In this document: one piece after another, positions 1 to 11,810 of the stretch
Layout: each line of letters starts with the position of its first letter
Position numbering within the stretch: position 1 is the stretch's first letter
Assembly (NCBI GenBank): GCA_029532415.1
Contig: JAQOTA010000050.1
Location: 1,116,001 to 1,180,000 of the forward strand
Length of the DNA stretch: 64,000 nt
Source: Marasmius tenuissimus
Taxonomy: Eukaryota > Basidiomycota > Agaricomycetes > Agaricales > Marasmiaceae
Reading direction: 5' to 3'
Position numbers and translations under genes: made by a program
Notes under the pieces: generated by a model
What the model was told of the DNA's origin: nothing
The model's input: only the letters and a program-made list of their open reading frames with translations
The model's database searches: none

Positions 1-1532
1 GCTACCTCTTTTGCAAACCATCATAAGCAATCGCAACGACTGACTGCAGATCCCAGTGAATTGGATCATGAGCCAACCACTCCAAACCTCTGAAAGCAAG
101 GCAGATAAACTCACTATAACCGTACAAACGGGGTTAATACTTACCAACTGGTACTGGGGTCCTCTACTCCTGTGTTTCCCACCTTAAAATCGTTAGGTGT
201 GCATAGTACACTTTCCGTATCCTACTCCATAACCCTCAAGGTCCTCGTGGAAGTATTGAACAACAGTGGAAACTGCCTTTGTTCAAGGCAGTAGACGATA
301 GCACGACTCTTCCGCGGAGGTCGATGTCTTGAACTCCAGGCGCGTTACAGCCCGAATGGCGCGATCCAGACAATTGTAAAGGTGAGTTGGCAGACTCATG
401 AGCGTTGAATGAAGTTACAAGAACCCAAAAAACTGGAGGCTATAAGGCACTCAGGAAAATGAAGTACACCGTGGGCGATGACCGGTAACTAGTGCAACTG
501 AGACTAGGGTGAATACAGGCGGGTTTAGAATTCATCTACTTTGTTGAGAGAAAGACTCCAGCTGTACGGTCGTTCCACCGCTGTCGAAAACATATATAAA
601 CGCCTACAGCCATTCGAGGGGTTGAATCACTCAGGCCTCCTCTGAACAAGCCAACACGACGGCACAAACACTATATCTCTTTCGTAGGTTTATAGTAAAT
701 TGTACTGGGTATCGAGCCATTCGCTTGTGTCTCGCCCCAAACGCAGTTGCTGGGTGAGAGTAGGCTTGTAAGGAAGCCGACCTAGAGCTTAGAGGCCGAG
801 TGAGTACGCCAGTAAGATAGATTGCTAGAGTACGGGTCCGAACTAAGTATAGGCCTAACCAAGTATAGGCCTAGGGTAGTGAACGTAAGGATAACAAGCA
901 AGGTGATCTAATAGATAAGGAGGAGAAGGTATCAAACATACTAGAAAGGCCCGAATTTGGTGTTGAGGTGCGAATGAAGTCAGAAGTGCGTTCCGCTACG
1001 GTATAAACAATTGGCTGCGGATGATTCTCGGAAATCTGGGGCTGGTGCTCCGAAGGCATCAGTCAAGAAACTGGCTGGCCGACGCTGGGATGACTCACGA
1101 ATATTGAAGCATCGACAAGAGCCCTTTCACGTCTTTGACTCTCAACTTTGAACCAACAGCCCCACCTTCCACACCGCCAGGACCCATACGAGCGGTTCCC
1201 ACGCTATGACTGATAGACGTCAAGGTGTTCCTGGCATACATCTCCCGCTCTCAAGGTCAGTGTGTCTACATGGTCTGATGACCGGCCCGTCTGAGCCGAC
1301 ATCTCGTGGTGAGTCTCTTCGCCAGAAATCTTCAAAGTTCTCATTCATGATCACCCTGCATGGCCCTGGGTGCGGACCCCCAAGAAATGGCCACTTGAAA
1401 TCCATAGCCGATTCGCAAGTGATTGGTTGGTCCGCAGATAATCGATATTGACCTCTCTTCAGTCCAGACTACACACATACATACATACATAGGGCGACCA
1501 CGCGCGCGCAGAAAACCAGAAATTCAACTAAG
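1..1532. other. No supportable gene
   Basis: Only short overlapping frames of about 60-80 codons occur on both strands, without a family signature or consistent splice signals. Small simple repeats are visible: two copies of a motif containing aagtataggcctaa/aggcctagg near 845-875, an acatacatacat run near 1480-1490 and a short CG run near 1500-1509. The 3' end of the RING pseudogene on the minus strand begins at 1533. Confidence 0.5.
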
Positions 1533-2434
1533 TTACGCCCCCATCTTGGCCCTGAACTTTTGGATAATGTCATTGTCTTGCTCCTCCCATGACATCGAAG
1601 TCGTCGATTCCGCTCGTACTACCCCGATCTCTTCACTGAGCCTCTTTGCCACCTCGTCTAGAATCCTATCGTGAACTGGTCCCACAATAACATCTTTCCT
1701 GCATTGTTCCCATGGACATCAAAGAGGCTTGCCAGTTTCACCAGGTACTTTTCCTGCTCAGACATCAGAGCTCCATGACCAAGCACAGTTGCCACAGCAA
1801 ACATGCCCGCAGTCGAACCTACCAGTTTTCAAATATCAGAACGGGTGATTAATCAAGAGGAAGGGATGAGCATCCAGACGTACACTTGAGGTTGATTCAA
1901 GATCTTGCCGCACCTAATACAAGTCAAATCTGACTCCTGATGATTTGTCAATCGGTAATGGTCCTCAAGATAGGTGACGAAGTAGTCCTACGTGGGCATA
2001 GAAGAAGTAAGCAAGACTCGACCAGTGACCATTCTTGAAATACACCTTTGACTCACTGTTATTTCCAAAGCCCTGACAGCGGTCGGGCGCATCTCACGAA
2101 GCAATTCCAACTCTTCTCTTCTCCTTGTGGTCTCCACCTCTAGTGCGGCCAAATCGAGTGTAACAGATTCTAGCTTCCTCGCTTTCCGTTCATTCTCTTG
2201 TCTACATTTGGCCAATTCCTCCCTCAACCGTTCAGTCTCCTCTTGTGCCTTCTTCCCTCCGCTTTTGCCTTTCTGATCCTTCTTCGGGCGGCGGGTAGTC
2301 TGAGAAACGCGCCGTTTGTGCTCAGTAGTCGGTGGCGTAGAACGTGGGTATCGTAATGAGTATGGGGCGGAAGGGGGTGTAAGATAGGGTTGAGTCGCCC
2401 GTCGAGCTTGCTTGGAAGGTGTTCTAGTTTCCAT
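1533..2434 (-). pseudogene. Coiled-coil RING-finger protein, two in-frame TGA codons
   Basis: Read on the minus strand, three exons (2434-2057, 1987-1884, 1818-1533) join in one continuous frame of 255 codons plus stop. The N-terminal part is basic and proline-rich, followed by a charged coiled coil (repeated E, R, K and L around residues 65-125). A RING finger follows: C-I-R-C just before intron 2, then V-F-D-C-G-H-V-C-C-G-N-C after it, then C-P-W-E-Q-C-R-K. RING proteins of this type usually act as E3 ubiquitin ligases. The introns (1988-2056 and 1819-1883) have GT and AG ends and keep phase. Two TGA codons (1758-1760 and 1719-1721) lie in frame between the second and third cysteine clusters, and no intron I can propose removes both while keeping C-P-W-E-Q-C. 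Both could derive from CGA by one C-to-T change. A start further upstream in another frame (2544) is possible. It is divergent from the RING gene at 2662. Confidence 0.65.
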
Positions 2435-2661
2435 GAGGTAGGATGTTGCCACTGGGATAAGGGTTGGGTTCTGGATAAGGGCGACGGTCCATATCCCTTA
2501 TATTGACTCTCGCCAGAAGGTCCAGTTTGGAGTGGCTCAAACATGAGCTGGCATGCACAAAGGGCGATTGACTCTCGAGGTTTCCTTTGTTCGGCGTGTG
2601 CATATTATAATCAACCGAGCCTGCTGGTAGAAATTTTCATCTTCTCTCTCCCCTCAAGCTC

Positions 2662-3596
2662 ATGCCACTCATTCCCGATGTCAATCCCTCACTCGATTCG
2701 GTCGACGACGATTTGGCCTCTCTACGAAAAGAGGCGCAGAGGGTAAAGGAACTTGATTTGGCTGAGCGACAAGCCAGAATCATGGCTGTAGGTTGACTTA
2801 CAGTCGTGCTTCCACATGATGCTCATAACCCATCATTGTAGCGCGCGAAAGAACAACAAGCCAAGAATAAGAAGTACGATGACTTCATGGACAAGCAATT
2901 GAAATGTGCGATCTGCTGGGAAATATTGGTGCAACCACGGATGTGAGGAAGCATTTCCATTTGTCAGCTATAATATCGATTGATCTGTGCGTATGCAGGT
3001 TGGCTTGTGGTCACCACTTCTGCAGTGATTGCATCCTCAAAGTACGCAAAACGCGACTTGGTCTACGACGCGTCTTTCCCGACGGCAGCGTCGTTTATCT
3101 CCCAGAAAGACGCGTCTATGACAATTTGAAAAAAGTCGTCAATTGTCCTCAATGTCAGCGCGCGATCATCTTTCGTCCCTCAAGAGCACATCGTGTGGCG
3201 CTTCTGGTGTCATGTCTTTGCGAGTACAAAGGCTTGGGAACCGCGGAACCCACTCTTCCTTTCGATTGGCCCTTCCCTCATCCCCAATTAGTCGAATTAG
3301 CTAAGAACAAGTACAAACGTTAGCTACATACCAACAAAATTTAGCTTTGATCGACCTCTCCTTTGCCCTTCCCAGAGCGTTTCGAGTTCGGAAAGTGGAC
3401 CCCAAATTCCAACTTCCTCTTCCTCTTGACGCGTTCCATGGTCTCCACGACTTCATTAGGGGCCACTGACTTCGCACGAGCATTCGATCATCTAATACCA
3501 GAAGTTATCAGTGTGCTACTCAAAGACAAGGATATTGCACTCCTCACCCCACCCCATAGCTCTGGCACTTCAGAAACTATCCTCACGAAAGCATGA
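2662..3596 (+). CDS. Coiled-coil RING-finger protein (probable E3 ubiquitin ligase)
   Basis: Exons 2662-2787, 2842-2942, 2999-3318 and 3376-3596 give an uninterrupted frame of 255 residues. If the last intron is not used the protein stops at 3323 with 183 residues. Residues 15-60 are a charged, heptad-like segment (E-A-Q-R-V-K-E-L then K-E-Q-Q-A-K-N-K-K). A C3HC4 RING follows: K-C-A-I-C-W-E-I-L, then L-A-C-G-H-H-F-C-S-D-C-I, then N-C-P-Q-C with an insert of about 35 residues before the last pair. All expected zinc ligands are present. Such proteins normally transfer ubiquitin from an E2 to a substrate; the substrate cannot be read here. The domain order is the same as in the divergent minus-strand neighbour, so the two look like an old duplicate pair. 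Exon 4 (donor gttagc, acceptor cttcccag) is an inference from the open frame. Confidence 0.75.
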
Positions 3597-4718
3597 GTGT
3601 AGCCACATCTAGAAGCCTCATTTTGGAGGTCGACATTAGGTATGAGGGTTGAATGTGTTGTAAGGTATTGAAGTTACATACGTACGCTGAATACATTATA
3701 TAAATGAATGAGTCAGAATGATTATTGTGGCTGGTAGTCGTGAATGTAAGGCCTTTGTCGAGGGGCTGGGTGAGAAGGATGCCAGGCCGTCCATCTCACT
3801 ATTCCGTCTAGGAGGAGAGTACAGGATGATAAGTGATATCGGGCTGCATGCTGACATGAGTGGATAGATGTGTCGGCACGGGAGAATGGGTATCGGTCGG
3901 CCGAGTGCTTGGGTGAGGATAGAAAGAGATGATCTTGGCGATCAGAGATGAAGTGAATGCCCAGGATATAAGGCATAGAGTTCCTTGTAGTTATCCGACA
4001 AAATATAGGGAGCTTTCGTTCGTGATCGCAGGTAATCCGGTTTGGCGAGAATTTGCACGCAGCACGACTGGCGGTGACAATTACGGTCTAGAAATAGGAA
4101 AATGTCTTCCGTCCCGGGATATACGCGACAGTCCACCGCCCAAGATGAGAGCTAGCTGATGAGGTGTGATAGTGATAGTGAGGTCTGCGCGAGTGTAGAG
4201 GTGGAGAATTCGACGGGAGTGATGTCGATGAGTTTGAGCATTGGTTGGACCATGAAAGATTTTGATGAGACCTTTTTGTACTGGACCTCCCATCATCTTC
4301 TGTTTCAAACGGAAGATATTTCGCCACCCAGAGCATTCGTTGCGCTATAGATCCAGAATTAGCGCAATATATGGCGAACATAGGATCATTGCTAACTCCG
4401 CCAACTCCAGACGTGCTGCCAAGGTACCGTGAAGTTGACTGCGAGAGTCCCCCACTATATCTTCGTCTTCAACTCACGCTGGTAGAAGGGTTTCTCCCCG
4501 GGATCCCACCATGGAGAAACGCACGGGCTTCGAGAGAACCGGAAAGCGCAAAAGATGGGACCAGCGATGGCGGCAATTCTCGCGGCACAAATTACCGTTA
4601 GCGAGGTACAAACCCCAGTCATCTGGCTTTTATACCATACGGTGACCCGCCAGACTGGAGTCTGGCATAGGCAGAATAGCCGTATGAATTGAAGGGGAAG
4701 AGAACGTGGGTATCGAAT
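3597..4718. other. No supportable gene
   Basis: Both strands carry open frames up to about 97 codons (for example minus 4088-4381 and 3942-4136). They overlap each other in several frames, have no recognisable domain and could not be joined by convincing splice sites. The stretch may contain the 3' part of the weak minus-strand frame that begins at 4919. Confidence 0.35.
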
Positions 4719-4919
4719 TTAGATATCAAATTGAGGGCCTGGGCCGTTGCGTCGAAGGAGTAAAGGGGATGTGAACGAAGCATTCGAATTTCGAGCGACT
4801 GAATCACTTGATGACGAGGGATGGAGGGACAGAGGAGCAGGTTGCAGAAGTTGCATTGCCGGCCTACTTGGCACGGTCTGACTAGTACCATCGGCATATC
4901 CGGCATGATCATCTTTCAT
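4719..4919 (-). CDS. Short uncharacterised frame divergent from DOA10
   Basis: A 66-residue minus-strand frame, serine- and proline-rich in the middle, whose ATG lies 95 bp upstream of the DOA10 ATG on the opposite strand. The position would suit a gene sharing a bidirectional promoter. I see no domain. A continuation by splicing at its 3' end (TAA at 4719-4721) is possible but not demonstrated. It may equally be a chance frame. Confidence 0.2.
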   Translation of the reverse strand: MKDDHAGYADGTSQTVPSRPAMQLLQPAPLSLHPSSSSDSVARNSNASFTSPLLLRRNGPGPQFDI

Positions 4920-5014
4920 CGTTCCACTTTCTGACGATCACAAGTCATCTCCTGGCAATACTCCCTACCTCCACTGGAACCTCCACTGGACGTCGTGCTG
5001 TACCAATCCTTGCG

Positions 5015-8000
5015 ATGAATGAAGTACAGGAAGAATCAGTTGGTGAGCTCATCATCGCTAATGTATGGAGATCGTTGCTAAATGCTGGGCTTATAAAGAC
5101 GCGTGTCGCATTTGTAGCGCTGCGGCAGATCTTCCAGAACGCCCGCTTCTCTACCCCTGTAAATGCACAGGATCTATGCGCTATGTGCATCAAGAGTGGT
5201 ACGCTTAGCTTGTTTTCATTCACGACTCGTATTAGATGACCCTCATCTCCTACTTAGTTTAACGGAATGGACAATTCACAGCAAAAAAAAAACTTGTGGG
5301 ATTTGTGGCCACACTTATGCTTTTACAAAATGTGAGGATTTGCTGTAATACTTTGTTGTGGAAGTACTCAAATATTGAACTATATCAAAATTTTCAACAG
5401 TATACAAGCCCGACATGCCTTCAACGCTGCCCTCTCATATGATCTTGCGGCAACTTCTGAAACAACTCTTGTTCACCATTCTATTTGGTCTCAGAATTTT
5501 TTTTGTGGTTGTTATATGGTTAGGAGTCCTCCCACTGATTACGAGTTGGTGGTGGCAAACGCATTTCTTACTTGGAGATAGTATGTAAGTTTGTTTCGTT
5601 CTTGACATTGATCATGCAACTGATTATCGCTCGTATCAGTGCGCGGAAGATTAGCAATATTCATGTTCACCCGTCTTTGAGCTTGGAAGGATTTCCAATG
5701 CCGGGATGGTCAATTCAACTCCTCTCTCAATCACTTTCGTCGCCAGCCTCTTCAGATATCGTGACCGGATGTATCATCGCTTTCTCCGGATTTGCTATTG
5801 CGGTGATATTCATGGCTCCGGAGGTTCTACTGCCAGGTATGTTCGATGAGATTGAGCTTGATGACAGGCTGGCAGGCAGCCGTGATGGCCCTGTATTGGT
5901 TGTTCCGCGCCCTCTGCGAGAATTTCTGCGACCGAAAATCGACATGAAAACCCGACTTGCAGTGGCACAACTAGAGCGCGAAGCGCTAAATGCTTTTGAT
6001 GCTATCGCCGCGGGACGTGACGAAGAGGTTCCAGATTATAACCCAAAGAGAAGGAGGGACGTCGAGACGATGGATCGCCTTGTGGCAGCTCGACTTGAGG
6101 GAAGGCAGACTCGGACTGGCCGCCATTCGCTCGGAGGCTTCTTTCCTGAATCCAATATCAACCAGGACCGAGTTCGCAGGAGGAGGTTTGGGGACCGACT
6201 ACACGGTGCTAAGATGTCCGGTGCTCGTCGGAGAGCCGACGTGAGAGGGCTCTTGAATGAGCTTATTGCTGAAGGTCGGGGAGGAAACCTGGATGATACT
6301 ACTCAACCTTCTCTCAGCTGTATGGCCATTCAGGGATCTGCACAAGTCCTTGACGTTCCTATCACTGTAGCACCAGAAACGGGTCCTTCGATGCGAGGCC
6401 TTGCTGGTGCAACAATGCCACAAGATGTTTCTAGCGTCGCTTCTTGGGTTGTGTTGCACAATGTAATTGAAGTCAGGGTGGGATGTGTTGAAAAGAATCT
6501 TATGAAGTACCTTCAGAGTGAGGAAGTCAAGGATAATGAGGAAGGAGAAGAAGGAGAACCCATAAAGCTAGACATCGTTGAGGAACTTGTGCAGGAAGCA
6601 CAAAAGGGCGCAACGGGTGTTCACGAGGACGCGGGTGGAGACGTTCAAGTTGAGGAACCAGGCGTTGGCCCAGGTACAGATGAAGAGAACGGGGCTATTG
6701 GTCCTGAGCAAGGAAACCTTCCAGCAATATTAGGCAATGAAGTCCGAGACCGTGCAATGGATGTTCTTGGTCTAACGGGACCCATTCATGGCTTGTTTGC
6801 GAAAGTGAGTCTCATCGAAGTTGTCTTTATGTGTCATGCGTGCTGAATTGTTGGTAGGCTGCGGTAATCTTTGTATTGGACATTTTGATAGCGGTAGCGC
6901 TCTGTCTGTTGTTCACTATTGGTAAAATATTCTTGCTACTCTCTGTTAGTCTTTGCGGAACCTTCCTCATGGGCTATTTATGCTGACGGCTATCGATAGG
7001 TCAACCCTAGACCGCCTATCAAACTCATTCGGTGTCTCTCAGACCTATTGGCCGATGCAGCGATTGCTTTGGCGAGCGTAGTTTGGGGTCAACACCGTGT
7101 AGATTCGGTTATGGATGGACGAAGTTTGATGGTGAGTGAAACCGACGACCATCGTGGATCTTTGGTTTTGATGTTTCTCTAGGTCAGCTGTGCGCTACAG
7201 AGGGTTGGTGTGGCATTCAGGAAAGTCATTGTTTTCTGTAAGCTAGAGCCCGCATCCACCCGGCTCAATGTGCGACGGCTCCTGCATGTTATTGGCTTGA
7301 TCCGCGCTCCCTTTACGCCAATCTCTAGTCACGTCGAAGCTGCCTCTTCGGGGCATGGGAGAGCTGGAAGGGGTTTGTTACGGCAGATGGATCGAGTCAA
7401 AGAATTTTCTCGGTCATGACAGGATATTTTGTTGTCATTGGCGGAATATACCTCACAAATATCGGCCTCACAATATCGGCCTCACAAATATCGGTCATAG
7501 TGATAGCAGCTCCAATGGAACTGTTATAGCTAGTATTCGAAGGCAATTGAGACTGCTGAAGGCGCGTATGACTACAAGAGGACTTGTGCCAACATATAAG
7601 CTAATCTATAGGGTCTCTAGGTCGCGACACTTGCCCTTGTTGAATTCCTGGTTTTCCCGCTTACCTGCGGTTTTGCTTTGGAGTTCTTCATCAAAGGGTT
7701 GTTGCCAGACGCTCACGCCATTCTAATTGTGGGGGTTGTCTCTGATGGTCCAGTCGTTTCCTTCTTTTACCGTTGGGTTGTCGGATTGATGTGCATGTAA
7801 GTCAAGCGTCTGAAAAGGCTATAATATGGATTAACGCCCGTCTCCAGCCGTCTTGTCACAGTTACTGTCATGGGGTACAGAGCTATTTTGTGTCCCGGAG
7901 CACTGTGGTTTCTTCCACCTTTTCAGGGACGCAGAGCTCGCGTTATATTCCGTGATATGCTTCATTACAAAACTACTGTGCAGCTCAGAAACGCGGTTGT

Positions 8001-9532
8001 AATGGGAGTTATCTATATCTTCCTAATTGGAGGTACTACGGCCAGTTTTGTCGGTTCTTTGCTCATGAGTTTAGCGCTCATCTCGCCATTCCAATGGTAA
8101 GTAGCGTAGCATCATTCACCTCTATCTGTAATGCTTCAACTAAACCAATCAACTGACAGGGGCCCATCGTTTAGTACCCCAATCGGTCTTTTATGCCTCA
8201 CGTTCGCTTTGCCCTACGTGCTTAGAAAATCCGGTTTTCGGAAGGATTTGTACGATGTTGCAGCTGCGGTTTCGAGATATCTCGCTGCCCAATTGCGTCT
8301 GACTGCCTATCTCTTTGGTCGCCGCGAGGGCAATGAAGAGCACACGAGAAGGTCATGGGTTGTCCCTATCTGTCAATCGAACGTCGACAGCAGTAATGGT
8401 CTAGAAGGTTATGACGGATCATTCAGACATGTACCCAACGCGAATTGGCCAGCTCTCGGAAGCGCCAAGAGCATGTATGCTGCAGTTGCTGTCACTCCGG
8501 CCAGAGAACCCATGGACGATGCTGCTAAGCTCTTGATGCTAAACCAAGACGCACAGTTGCTAAAGGTTGGCCGGAGTGCCGAGGAAGATTATACCGTCGT
8601 ATACATCCCCCCGTATTTTGGATGTCGCATCGGCGGCTTTGTTCTGTCACTGTGGATTGTTGGGGAGCTGTACCTTGGGTTTGGCATCTGGGCTCTTATC
8701 GTTATTGGACGCACGGCCTTCCGGCTATTCACAGTAAAGGACGCCCACGATGGATATTCTGTCATCATTGGCTTCGTCTTGGTTTGGGCGTGGTGCGTTG
8801 GTAGGCGAGATGCTTGGAGCCTAAAGAAGTTGGCGTTTAGGAGATACGGCGGTTTGTTGTGGATGGTCAAAGGCATCTATGTGGTGGTCTGCCTGGGCAT
8901 GCTTACTCCGGTCTGTCTTGCGAGAGCGGTGGAACTCTACGTGAGTATCCCAATGCGCCTATGGTTACAGCCGGATTGGGTGCCGTCCTTCGACCTGGTT
9001 GATGCATGGGGATGGGGAATGTTGTATATGGTGGTTGGTACGCGACTTATACATGCTCCTCCAGGACGTCAGATCACCCTTGGGCTTCAAAAGGTATTTA
9101 CTTCTGTCCAAGGTGTTGAGCGGTCCTGACTAAGACTGTTGTTGAAATAGATCCAGCGCAACGGTTGGATGAATCTCGATGCACTGGGCGTGACGAAAGA
9201 TGTCATCGCCCCGTTACTTCTCAGCCTGCTGATCTTGATCCTGGTACCAGAAGCAGTATTCAAAGTAGCACAATACTCAATCTCGGCTATGCAACTCAGC
9301 AACGGGACGATGTGTACGTACGCCACTGGTCGAGGTTCCCTGTGGGTCACTATACTGATTCTTTGTCGGCTTAGACACTCATTTTTATCCTGGAGCTCTT
9401 CTCGCGACAGTGTTGACAGTTTCTTCGCGATTGTCGTGGGAGATACTCGTCCTCACAGTGAGGGAACGGGAGTATTTGATTGAGACAAAGCTAAAGAACT
9501 ACGAGCGGAATGAGGAAGAAACCATGCGTTAG
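5015..9532 (+). CDS. DOA10/SSM4 (MARCH6-type) ER E3 ubiquitin ligase, frame broken at 7451-7494
   Basis: This is the ER/inner-nuclear-membrane E3 that ubiquitinates misfolded and short-lived proteins for ERAD. The first exons (5015-5042, 5099-5198, 5258-5331) spell a complete RING-CH finger: C-R-I-C-S, [20 protein letters not shown], then K-K-K-T-C-G-I-C-G-H. Next comes the conserved K-P-D-M-P-S-T-L-P stretch and a first membrane segment (5401-5584), a long acidic loop (5640-6804), and repeated hydrophobic segments in exons 6858-6944, 7000-7131, 7183 on, about 7632-7796, 7848-8096, 8160-9093, 9151-9313 and 9375-9532. The C-terminus (V-R-E-R-E-Y-L-I-E-T-K-L-K-N) matches the family's conserved end. 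Splice sites are standard GT-AG except one near 7564-7631 that would need a GC donor. Joins between 7183 and 7345 are unresolved. A 15-bp tandem repeat shifts the frame, so the allele may encode a truncated protein, or the base count may be wrong. Confidence 0.88.
7451..7494 (+). repeat. Three tandem copies of a 15-bp unit inside DOA10
   Basis: The unit cctcacaaatatcgg occurs at 7451-7465, 7466-7479 (14 bp, one A missing) and 7480-7494. A single copy, or whole 15-bp copies, would keep the DOA10 frame. The 14-bp middle copy shifts it, and the original frame then meets TAG after about 50 nt, while the conserved continuation (S-I-R-R-Q-L-R-L-L-K) is in the frame of the third copy. Confidence 0.9.
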
Positions 9533-10489
9533 ATGGGGATAAGTAGTCCATCACCGTGTCGAATTTTTCTTGATTTTCTTGAGGCTGTCTACACTAGGTT
9601 CACTTTGAATTATTATTGGGTTCTGTCTGAGTTTAGAGGCTTCCTTGATGCTGCAACGAGGCTTCTGTTCTAGATTTGCTGCTTGAGATGTTGATTGTCC
9701 GGTCTTCAAGCACCCCCAGGACGTTTTCGATACCATTGCGACTGCCACGAGATTGTTCCATTGCATGCCAATATCTACCTAGTCAGGAGGAATGTTGCCG
9801 TTCCTCCCTGTCACGGAGCTGAGAGGTGGAATACGTGCTATCCTGAGGGCTGAGGATTGATGTGCAGTATTATTGCTTTCCCTTCAGAGATTGTAATACC
9901 TCAATGATCAGTAGCCGTGAGGAAGGACTCGAGTCCCGTTCAGATGGATTTAAATGGAGGTGAAACTCAATGGTTGTGAGATGTCGATTCACGCTTGAAA
10001 GATCGGTGGAAGGCAACTGCGCAGTCAGTGGAACTCAACGCCAGATGACTGTCTTCTAGCTTCTCCTGGAGCTGCTCGCTTGTTGGATCAACCTTCAAAG
10101 TAGTCCACCACCTTTCAATGCGTCTGCTTCGAGCTCCACCCATCCAGAGTCTGTACGTAGTCCTTCTCTCTCATTTCGATCGTACCTTCTCGTAGTATCG
10201 CGGACTCAGAAAGCCCTTTGTGGATCTGCTATTAAACAGCCAGAATTTTCGTCAGTCGAGCAATACGTATAGCCTCCGAAGCCTTCTCGTTGGTTCCATG
10301 AACGGCTATTCCCGATGGAATCTCTGATAAAGACCAGTTTTGAGCTCTATCTCGACTTGCTGTATTCAGTGAAGTACATTGTTTGTCCATGTGAATGTCT
10401 GAGAGACAAAGATAAAGTGTTCAAGTATACTAATAAGACCTTGATACTCCAGCCATTATTGAAAAATTTCAACCAAGTGAATCAACTAC
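9533..10489. other. DOA10 3' flank, no supportable gene
   Basis: No frame has a recognisable domain. A minus-strand frame of 71 codons at 9551-9766 overlaps the probable DOA10 3' untranslated region and shows no homology that I recognise. No clear terminal repeats are visible. Confidence 0.4.
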
Positions 10490-11810
10490 GTTAGACAGCC
10501 TTTGATTCTCGTATTGTAAGCACAAAATATATAATACGTGTACGAATTGAAGTAGAATGTAGTACAGAGATTCAACCCCGAGTTAGAGGTCCATGATTTA
10601 TCGCGCACTCGGCCAAACCTAGGCCACAGATGACAAGCACGAGTGGGCGTTCGACAGGTATAATTTAAGCGCGAAGGTTGCCCATTTGAGTCGAGCGAGA
10701 GACTTTGTATATGCCGAATTATGAATCGGGCCTTCCGAACGGTGTGAGCCATTCAACGTATGCGAGGGGCGTGGATATCGGAACACCATAACGTTCGGGG
10801 AGTGAGAATAACACACGAACGTGTCCTATATGGTGCCCTAAAGCGCAGAAACTCGTCAGTACGGTCAGAACTATGATCAGACTTGCAAGAGTACGTACCT
10901 TCAAGGGGCATGTGTGCAGTGTGTGGATTCTATCAGTCTTGATGAGAGCGAAACCTGAGCGAGCGGGTTCTGCTGGCTTTCGGCCAGCTGCGAGTGGGGG
11001 TGGTGATACATGTATAGTGCTTGGGGATCTGAGAGGGGAGCAAAATGGAATTTCTGGGAGTACAAAGGTGATTTGTTTGAAAAGGTCAAACGAGTCGCGA
11101 GATCTGGATATGAGAAGACAATTCCTTGAAGGGAGATTTGAATAACGTCGAGAAACCGTGAAGCATATGAGTCTGTGGATATGGTGCGTATCTCGATATT
11201 CTTATGTGACAATTTGAGAACTGAGGCGATATAATAGTGAGGGCTGGACAAAGGTGGTCGGAGATTTGAGAACTTTATTGCCGCGCGTTCTATTGTAGAT
11301 ATTGGCAGCTGTACAGTAGAAGAGCCTGACAACTCACGAGTGTTCTGGTCAGTGTTCAGAATGACTGGAGCGGGTAGATACGCATCAGGATTCCTTCGCC
11401 ACTCAAGCACTGCTGTAAAATTGTCACTGCCTCCTGTCGCCCCAACCACCGGATCATTTGGATGATGTAGTCCTTGCGATTTGAAGCCCTATACGCATCC
11501 TTTGCATAGTCAATATGTAGCCGTTCTGGAATCTCTGTATTGAATCCGTCGGCTGAGCCAAATCGGTGGATGAGGTCGACGTAGTGTATCATGGAATGAA
11601 TCTTGGGTATATTGAAATGGGGAGCATCACGGGCACTGAGGTCAACGAACATATCTTTACAGAATACAATGATTCAAGGGAGGAAGAGAGCGCTGCAAGG
11701 GTGGTGGTGATCTTTGAAGACACCTTTATGCAGCTGATGGAGAAGGTCGGCCCAGAATGGTCGGGGAATGTCTCGTATGTCCGCTTCTGGTCGACTAAGG
11801 TCGACATCCA
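10490..11810 (-). mobile_element. Plavaka-type (CACTA-like) transposase remnant, internally deleted
   Basis: Three blocks read in family order on the minus strand. Block 1 (about 11775-11715) has F-W-A-D-L-L-H-Q-L-H-K-G-V-F-K-D-H. Block 2 (11652-11380) has F-N-I-P-K-I-H-S-M-I-H-Y-V-D, then N-T-E-I-P-E-R-L-H-I-D-Y-A-K-D-A-Y-R-A-S, then an M-I-R-W-L-G-R-Q-E-A segment. Block 3 (10904-10500) has V-P-I-S-T-P-L-A-Y-V-E-W-L-T-P-F and, in another frame, W-P-R-F-G-R-V near the C-terminus. These are hallmark segments of the Plavaka transposases common in Agaricomycetes. The several hundred residues normally lying between blocks 1 and 2 are missing, and blocks lie in different frames, so the copy is dead. 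I could not identify terminal repeats. Confidence 0.7.

Noticed and set aside
845..875. Repeated aggcctaa/aggcctag motif as a regulatory element
   Set aside because: Only two imperfect copies with no gene nearby that it could serve.
7440..7500. CRISPR-like short repeats
   Set aside because: Three contiguous 14-15 bp units without spacers inside a eukaryotic coding exon; no array anywhere in the window.
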